A stretch of 64,000 bases of DNA from Anaerocolumna sp. AGMB13020 (GTDB lineage: Bacteria > Bacillota > Clostridia > Lachnospirales > Lachnospiraceae): NCBI RefSeq assembly GCF_033100115.1, contig NZ_CP136910.1:3372001-3436000 (forward strand), given 5' to 3'. Of the stretch, positions 60,508 through 64,000 are shown piece after piece (position 1 is the first letter of the stretch; every line of letters begins with the position of its first letter). Under the pieces are notes generated by a model. It was not told the origin of the DNA and did no database searches. It worked only from the letters and a program-made list of their open reading frames with translations. Both the position numbers and the translations under genes were made by a program.

Positions 60508-60599
60508 AACATAACACAAAGTCGAGACATTGTAAACAAAATATTAAAAATTATATTGACAACCGAGACTTAGTGAACTATAATCGAGACATAGCAAAC
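60508..60599. promoter_or_regulatory. divergent repressor/early promoters with three phased operators
   Basis: Early promoter: TTGACA (60556-60561), 17-nt spacer, TATAAT (60579-60584). Repressor promoter on the minus strand: TTTACA (60536-60531), 17-nt spacer, TATGTT (60513-60508). Operators: TCGAGACATTGTAAAC (60522-60537), CCGAGACTTAGTGAAC (60563-60578), TCGAGACATAGCAAAC (60584-60599), starting 41 and 21 nt apart. The first covers the repressor -35, the other two the early promoter. Confidence 0.85.
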
Positions 60600-60627
60600 A
60601 ATAAAACCATAAGAAAGGAGAAAATAT

Positions 60628-60810
60628 ATGAGTAAAAAAGCTCAAGATAATTTTAGAGAGATGGAAAATGAACAACAGGAAGACATCAGTGAGATGGCTC
60701 AAAAATGGGAAACCCTTGCAAAGCTTAATATGAACAGTCTTTACCTGGTTAATGCGCAGATGGATATACTTATCGCAAGGGAAATGATAGAAGCAAAGCA
60801 AACCGCCTAG
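60628..60810 (+). CDS. small early-region protein (60 aa)
   Basis: A 60-residue, mainly helical acidic protein (MSKKAQDNFREMENEQQ, then NAQMDILIAREMIEAKQTA). AAAGGAG lies 8 nt before the ATG and it is the first gene from the early promoter, the position of Cro or an anti-repressor in phages, but it has no visible helix-turn-helix. No family recognised. Its stop codon is inside a hairpin (60802-60827). Confidence 0.65.
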   Translation: MSKKAQDNFREMENEQQEDISEMAQKWETLAKLNMNSLYLVNAQMDILIAREMIEAKQTA

Positions 60811-60827
60811 TTAATAGGCTAGGCGGT
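60802..60827 (+). other. hairpin enclosing a stop codon
   Basis: ACCGCCTAG (60802-60810, containing the stop TAG) pairs perfectly with CTAGGCGGT (60819-60827). No T tract follows, so it is not a standard terminator. Similar hairpins sit on stops at 61315-61328 and 62765-62795. Confidence 0.6.
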
Positions 60828-60845
60828 AAAGAAAGGAGTAGTTAC

Positions 60846-61049
60846 TTATGCGGGTCCGATTAGAATCGAATCACCGTTTTGACCATCAACCTTTGGAAAA
60901 GCAACAAAATCAGCAGCGATTTCATAACGGAGAGCTTTGTGGTACAGCGCAGCTTCAGCTTCATGCAAGTTCGAAAGTTGCTCTTGAGAAATCTCAAACT
61001 CGTACTCAAAGTCTTTTGGCTCCCAGAGATAACTTTTTAGAGCCTGCAA
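60846..61049 (-). CDS. small protein on the opposite strand (67 aa)
   Basis: A 67-residue frame (TTG start) with convincing protein character: PKDFEYEFEISQEQLSNLHEAEAAL and YEIAADFVAFPKVDGQNGDSILIGPA (each split by eye into helix and strand). Codon choice is regular, unlike the overlapping plus-strand frame, which is rich in rare arginine codons. No clear ribosome site is visible upstream of the TTG, so the start is uncertain. It lies antisense between early genes. Family unknown. Confidence 0.5.
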   Translation of the reverse strand: MQALKSYLWEPKDFEYEFEISQEQLSNLHEAEAALYHKALRYEIAADFVAFPKVDGQNGDSILIGPA

Positions 61050-61152
61050 GGTGAGTATATCATAAATTACATTTTATAACAATAATTTGCCTAGTACTAT
61101 ACAGGAAACAAGTACAAACCGTTATACATACAATTAATCAGGAGGTGATTGT

Positions 61153-61323
61153 GTGGCTAAAAAACTAACAGTAGAAGGATACATAATCATTGATGGAGAG
61201 GAAAGACCATGGGAGTCATTTTCTCCAGAGGAACAAAAAGAAATAGGGCAGGTTCTAAATGACAGAGGATTAAGAGCAGCAGGGTACGTTCCTGTAAATG
61301 AACTGAATGACAAAACCGCTTAG
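61153..61323 (+). CDS. small early-region protein (56 aa)
   Basis: A 56-residue protein starting at GTG, with AGGAGGTGA about 6 nt upstream, a near-perfect ribosome site. The sequence MAKKLTVEGYIIIDGEERP, then SPEEQKEIGQVLNDRGLRAAGY, is typical of short conserved proteins in Clostridia prophages, and SPEEQKE resembles the helix of small phage proteins. No function known. Its stop lies in a hairpin ACCGC-TTAG-GCGGT (61315-61328). Confidence 0.75.
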   Translation: MAKKLTVEGYIIIDGEERPWESFSPEEQKEIGQVLNDRGLRAAGYVPVNELNDKTA

Positions 61324-61347
61324 GCGGTATATGGAGGGACAAGCTCA

Positions 61348-61626
61348 ATGACAACACAAGAAATAATGCAGCGTTGTGAGATATTTCTGCCAGGTGACAA
61401 AGTCTTAATTAAAGACATAGTAAAAGATGAAAGCGGTCATCGCCCTGTAGAAACAAAAGTGGAAGGAACCGTCCTGCAAAGATATCCTCATACAATTCTG
61501 GTAAATAAACAAGGAGTTAGAGAAAGCTTTACATACTCAGATATAGCAATAAACAGCAGATTAGAAAAAATTAAAAATTCCAGGAGGAAAAATAATGAAA
61601 AGCACAGGAATAGTAAGAAAAATTGA
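61348..61626 (+). CDS. hypothetical protein (92 aa)
   Basis: A 92-residue protein with an SH3-like or small beta-barrel pattern (PGDKVLIKDIVKDESGHRPVE, TVLQRYPHTILVNKQGVRESFTYSDI) and a very basic tail. GGAGGGA lies about 9 nt before the ATG. The beta-barrel with VxGTVLQxxPHxILV is common in phage and ICE accessory proteins of Firmicutes; function unknown. Its basic 3' end overlaps the start of the AbrB-like gene by 32 nt. Confidence 0.7.
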   Translation: MTTQEIMQRCEIFLPGDKVLIKDIVKDESGHRPVETKVEGTVLQRYPHTILVNKQGVRESFTYSDIAINSRLEKIKNSRRKNNEKHRNSKKN

Positions 61627-61858
61627 TGATCTCGGAAGGTTGACGCTTCCTAAAGAAACAAGGGACATGCTAGGTTTTGGAGAAAGAGAGCCGATTGAGA
61701 TTTTCTTAGAAGAGGACAAGATATGTCTTATGAAATACGTTCCAGATAAAGGGTGCAAACAGTGCGGTTCCACAGAGGACGTCATAATAGTGGAAGGAAG
61801 CCGTATATGCTTACACTGCTTAGAGAAGTTCAATACAGCAATCAGGAATGCAAGGTAA
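61595..61858 (+). CDS. AbrB/SpoVT-like transcriptional regulator with zinc ribbon
   Basis: An 87-residue protein. Residues 1-47 are a swapped-hairpin AbrB DNA-binding domain (STGIVRKIDDLGRLTLPKETRDML). The rest has two CxxC pairs (CKQC and CLHC) that probably bind zinc. AGGAGG lies 7 nt before the ATG, inside the preceding gene (32-nt overlap). AbrB-type regulators with such a tail are common in Clostridia chromosomes and mobile elements. It probably regulates genes of the element or of the host transition state. Confidence 0.88.
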   Translation: MKSTGIVRKIDDLGRLTLPKETRDMLGFGEREPIEIFLEEDKICLMKYVPDKGCKQCGSTEDVIIVEGSRICLHCLEKFNTAIRNAR

Positions 61859-61889
61859 ATAAACCATAAAAAGTAAGAAAGAAAAAGGA

Positions 61890-62024
61890 ATGGTAAAGAG
61901 AAGTGTTGATATAACTGTACATACAACAGACATTACAAAGTTAGAAATTGCTTTAAATGAAGCAGAAAGAATTTTAGAAACACACCCCAATGCCAGAATC
62001 GACATTGAGGTGGCGGAAAACTAA
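61890..62024 (+). CDS. small protein (44 aa)
   Basis: A 44-residue frame, MVKRSVDITVHTTDITKLE then ALNEAERILETHPNARIDIEVAEN, with a beta-alpha-beta pattern that looks like a real minidomain. The nearest AGGA touches the ATG, so the ribosome site is poor. Its stop overlaps the stop of the convergent gene at 62021-62245 by 4 nt. No family recognised. Confidence 0.55.
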   Translation: MVKRSVDITVHTTDITKLEIALNEAERILETHPNARIDIEVAEN

Positions 62025-62245
62025 GACTGCTTAGTAACCTCGATAATCCCGATCATATCCTCTGAAATAGTGTAACTGGAATCAGAAGAATTAAGATGGA
62101 GACTACAGTTGGTCGGATAGCGATGTCTTAAAAGAGCATCACCTGACACGGATTCTTCTATTCCAAGATGAATGTAATCCACACTTGTTATATCTTCAAA
62201 AGTACTAGAGCTACCCTTAGGGTGACAAATAGTAAATGTATACAT
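62021..62245 (-). CDS. small protein on the opposite strand (74 aa)
   Basis: A 74-residue protein (MYTFTICHPKGSSSTFEDI, then GIIEVTKQS at the end). AAGGGAG lies 7 nt before the ATG, which fixes the start; longer in-frame extensions lack a site. The chain is beta-rich and contains two cysteines. It is convergent with the 44-aa gene and divergent from the next plus-strand gene. No family recognised. With 60846-61049 it is one of two antisense small genes in the early region. Confidence 0.7.
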   Translation of the reverse strand: MYTFTICHPKGSSSTFEDITSVDYIHLGIEESVSGDALLRHRYPTNCSLHLNSSDSSYTISEDMIGIIEVTKQS

Positions 62246-62339
62246 AGATTTCTCCCTTCTTATGTACTCGGCTTGGAAGAGCCTGTAAGGAGATTGTACC
62301 ACGATATAACAAAATATTCCATAGGAGGACGAACCAAAT

Positions 62340-62531
62340 ATGAAGTTAAAGAAACTTGCATTGAAAGAACCGGTATTGGAAAATGCATTAGAAAATTTGG
62401 AAGAAGCCACAAAAGCATTAAAGGAAGATTACACACAAGAAAACTCCAGAAAACAGGGAGAAGCTCATTACACAGTATTTGGATTTATATGGGGATATTT
62501 CAGAGCTGGAGGAATTACAGAAAATAAATGA
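62340..62531 (+). CDS. small helical protein (63 aa)
   Basis: A 63-residue protein, MKLKKLALKEPVLENALEN then LEEATKALKEDYTQEN, with a strong amphipathic helix and an aromatic C-terminus (YTVFGFIWGYFRAGG). AGGAGG lies about 10 nt before the ATG. Its stop overlaps the next start (ATGA), so translation is coupled. No family recognised. Confidence 0.65.
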   Translation: MKLKKLALKEPVLENALENLEEATKALKEDYTQENSRKQGEAHYTVFGFIWGYFRAGGITENK

Positions 62532-62776
62532 GAAGAACTTATTGCAGAGCTATTCACGATACAGGGCATAACACCATGGTAACATTGGAATTAAACCGGA
62601 CAACGGATACATACCATGACGGAACTAAGATAACAGCCCCTTTCTGGGTAGTTAAATGTTTAAATCCAGAATGCAAGCACGAAGGCTGGTCCGTTACATA
62701 CAAAGAAACCTGTTCAAAATGTGGACAACCTGCTGTAAGCACACCGGCAAATGTGGATAAAAAATCACCGGCTTAG
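62528..62776 (+). CDS. small zinc-ribbon-like protein (82 aa)
   Basis: An 82-residue protein coupled to the preceding gene by a 4-nt overlap. CLNPEC and CSKCG give a likely zinc ribbon (C-x4-C ... C-x2-C, about residues 44-66) after an N-terminal beta region. The sequence FWVVKCLNPECKHEGWSV fits such a knuckle. Function unknown. Its stop TAG (62774-62776) lies within a 12-bp hairpin (62765-62795). Confidence 0.7.
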   Translation: MRRTYCRAIHDTGHNTMVTLELNRTTDTYHDGTKITAPFWVVKCLNPECKHEGWSVTYKETCSKCGQPAVSTPANVDKKSPA

Positions 62777-62795
62777 TTACGAGCTAAGTCGGTGA
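62765..62795 (+). other. 12-bp hairpin enclosing a stop codon
   Basis: TCACCGGCTTAG (62765-62776, ending in the stop TAG) pairs with 62784-62795 (one wobble). No T tract follows. Confidence 0.6.
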
Positions 62796-62933
62796 CCTGT
62801 AGAATGTTTGAAAAATTATTTGTACTTAAAAATCATAGCATATTTACAGGATTTTGTCAAAAAAATTCAAAAGGGTAAAGCCCTTTTCCGACCTTGTAAT
62901 GAGTATTAACATCTCTGGTATTAAGGGGTAAAT

Positions 62934-63902
62934 ATGATAAGACATAGTAACTATGAACATGAAGAGGTATATAACCAGTTAGCATATACCTTAATAGCTA
63001 AGAAAGAACATAAGAAGGAATTAGAAAAAGAGGATCTGGATTATAAGTACATCGGTAAAGAATCGCTGGAAGAAGAACTCCAAAGAATCCTCAATGATAG
63101 AAAATATTATGGCTATGTAATAAAAACTATTAAATCAGGAGATCTGGTAGAAAGTGAAATATATCCCTGGTACGGAAGTAAAAAAGATATTCCAAGAAAT
63201 AAGGATAGAAAGAACCAGAGAGAGACTCAGAACAATCTTAATCATAAAAACAATCAGAAAAAGGTTATCCGCTTAATGAGCTGCAACTTCACCAAAGAGG
63301 ACTATATCGTTACCCTTACCTGGCAAGATAAATATTATCCCACCTTAGAAAGAGCAAAGAAAGATTTTGATAACTGGCTCGCCAAGGTAAAAAGATGGAG
63401 AGATAAGAGAGGATTACCACCACCAAAATATATATACGCACTTGAATACCTCGAAGAGGGTGAAACCACTAAAAAAGTCAGAATGAATATTCATGTCATC
63501 ATAAGCGGTACCGGAAGGAATGATAAATCCGAGCAATTAGAGTACAGGGATATGCTAGAAACAAAGTGGACAAGAGGCTCACGCTGTGAAACCAGAAAAG
63601 TTGTTCCAGATGACTATGGTCTTACCGGATTTGCCAAGTATATAACCAAGGGCTGCCAAGATGAAAGAAAACATGCTAGGAAGTGGAACGGATCACAGAA
63701 CCTTACCAAGCCCACCATAACCAAGAATCACACGAAAATAACGAGAAAAAAAGCTGAAAATATGTTCAGGGATAACAATTTCTTGAGAGAAGTCCTAGAG
63801 ACCACCTATAAGAATAAATATAAGTTCCTGGACTGTGAAGCAAATGTAAACGAGTATGTATCCGGTATTTATTTCTATGCCAGGATGCGCAAGAGGGATT
63901 GA
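62934..63902 (+). CDS. rolling-circle replication initiator-like protein (HUH/G2P type)
   Basis: A 322-residue protein. After a basic N-terminal region (about 85-110), DYIVTLTW (124-131) matches Rep motif I. MNIHVIIS (184-191) sits at motif II, where HUH enzymes have two histidines: here the first is Asn185 and only His187 remains. GFAKYITKG (232-240) matches motif III with a candidate catalytic Tyr236. This order fits the G2P/ORF2 Rep group of small phages and elements. It would nick the origin in cis. AAGGGG precedes the ATG. The missing histidine leaves activity uncertain. Confidence 0.65.
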   Translation: MIRHSNYEHEEVYNQLAYTLIAKKEHKKELEKEDLDYKYIGKESLEEELQRILNDRKYYGYVIKTIKSGDLVESEIYPWYGSKKDIPRNKDRKNQRETQNNLNHKNNQKKVIRLMSCNFTKEDYIVTLTWQDKYYPTLERAKKDFDNWLAKVKRWRDKRGLPPPKYIYALEYLEEGETTKKVRMNIHVIISGTGRNDKSEQLEYRDMLETKWTRGSRCETRKVVPDDYGLTGFAKYITKGCQDERKHARKWNGSQNLTKPTITKNHTKITRKKAENMFRDNNFLREVLETTYKNKYKFLDCEANVNEYVSGIYFYARMRKRD

Positions 63903-63904
63903 GG

Positions 63905-64000
63905 ATGGAAGTAAACATATACATTAACACTTTCCATAAAGGAAGGCAGCACCAAGGTACAGGAACCTATGCTGCTACTTTAGAATACATAACTCAGGCA
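63905..64000 (+). CDS. partial gene at the window end
   Basis: Starts 2 nt after the Rep stop (ATG at 63905, GAGGATG overlapping) and is open to the window edge: MEVNIYINTFHKGRQHQ then GTGTYAATLEYITQA. The short strand and G-T-G-T-Y pattern recall RNase H-like proteins, but 32 residues are too few to decide. It is probably cotranscribed with the Rep gene. Confidence 0.5.
   Translation, partial: MEVNIYINTFHKGRQHQGTGTYAATLEYITQA

Larger units (their letters stand above)
52251..64000. mobile_element. integrated element in cotJC (prophage or skin-like element), left end and body
   Basis: Starts where cotJC homology ends and runs past the window. It contains a large serine recombinase at the left edge pointing to the junction, accessory genes of atypical AT-rich composition, an IS66 remnant, an XRE repressor with phased operators and divergent promoters, a run of small early genes and a Rep protein. 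The order integrase - repressor - early genes - replication is that of a temperate phage or an integrative element. No structural phage or conjugation genes are visible in this part. The right end is not seen. Confidence 0.8.

Noticed and set aside
60848..61054. 68-codon plus-strand frame with a good AAAGGAG site
   Set aside because: Its codon use is irregular (many rare Arg codons) and the antisense frame looks like the true protein. The ribosome site keeps some doubt.

Overview
The window looks like a chromosomal segment of a low-GC, spore-forming anaerobic Firmicute, most likely a member of the Clostridia and probably Lachnospiraceae. The evidence is an H-type small acid-soluble spore protein, a cotJ spore-coat operon, PdaA-type cortex deacetylase, a YtvI-like protein, many carbohydrate and ABC-exporter genes, AGGAGG-type ribosome sites with GTG/TTG starts, and U-tailed hairpin terminators. 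No rRNA, tRNA or CRISPR array was seen. The taxonomic call is inference from gene content.

Layout. 1-8117: 3' end of a GH2 beta-galactosidase, a small membrane protein, a YtvI-like permease, then an AT-rich island with a heterodimeric ABC exporter, and a histidine phosphatase. 8118-13603: GNAT, an XRE-TPR regulator, a DHFR-like reductase, a GntR-controlled ABC exporter and YciI. 13840-21522: an S-layer-homology protein, a MacA/MacB-type export system and an S41-like lipoprotein. 21722-25053: an ABC-2 exporter operon. 25246-33845: hydrolase, HxlR-GNAT fusion, degenerate HMA protein, sspH, and a polysaccharide region (AraC regulator, GH50-like hydrolase, Na/Pi symporter-like protein, GH88). 34009-39246: a GC-rich structured element, YoaK-like protein, TetR/MFS pair, pdaA and TerC. 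39517-42494: AT-rich ECF sigma/anti-sigma block with a secreted Cys-His protein. 43346-50630: Ca2+ P-type ATPase, two-component system and a MutS2-like protein whose long leader holds a 12-codon peptide and tandem terminators.

51596-64000: the cotJABC operon, in which cotJC stops matching its family after 31 codons. From there to the window end lies an integrated element: large serine recombinase, accessory genes (lipoprotein, DUF2971 protein, secreted beta-rich protein, PD-(D/E)xK nuclease), an IS66 remnant, an XRE repressor with three phased operators, small early genes on both strands and a rolling-circle-type Rep. The right end of the element is outside the window.

The most interesting point is the insertion in cotJC. 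It resembles skin-type elements, in which a serine recombinase restores a sporulation gene by excision in the mother cell. Whether this element is excised on schedule cannot be told from the sequence. The second is the mutS2-like leader, which has the layout of a translation-sensing attenuator or of a separate small RNA.
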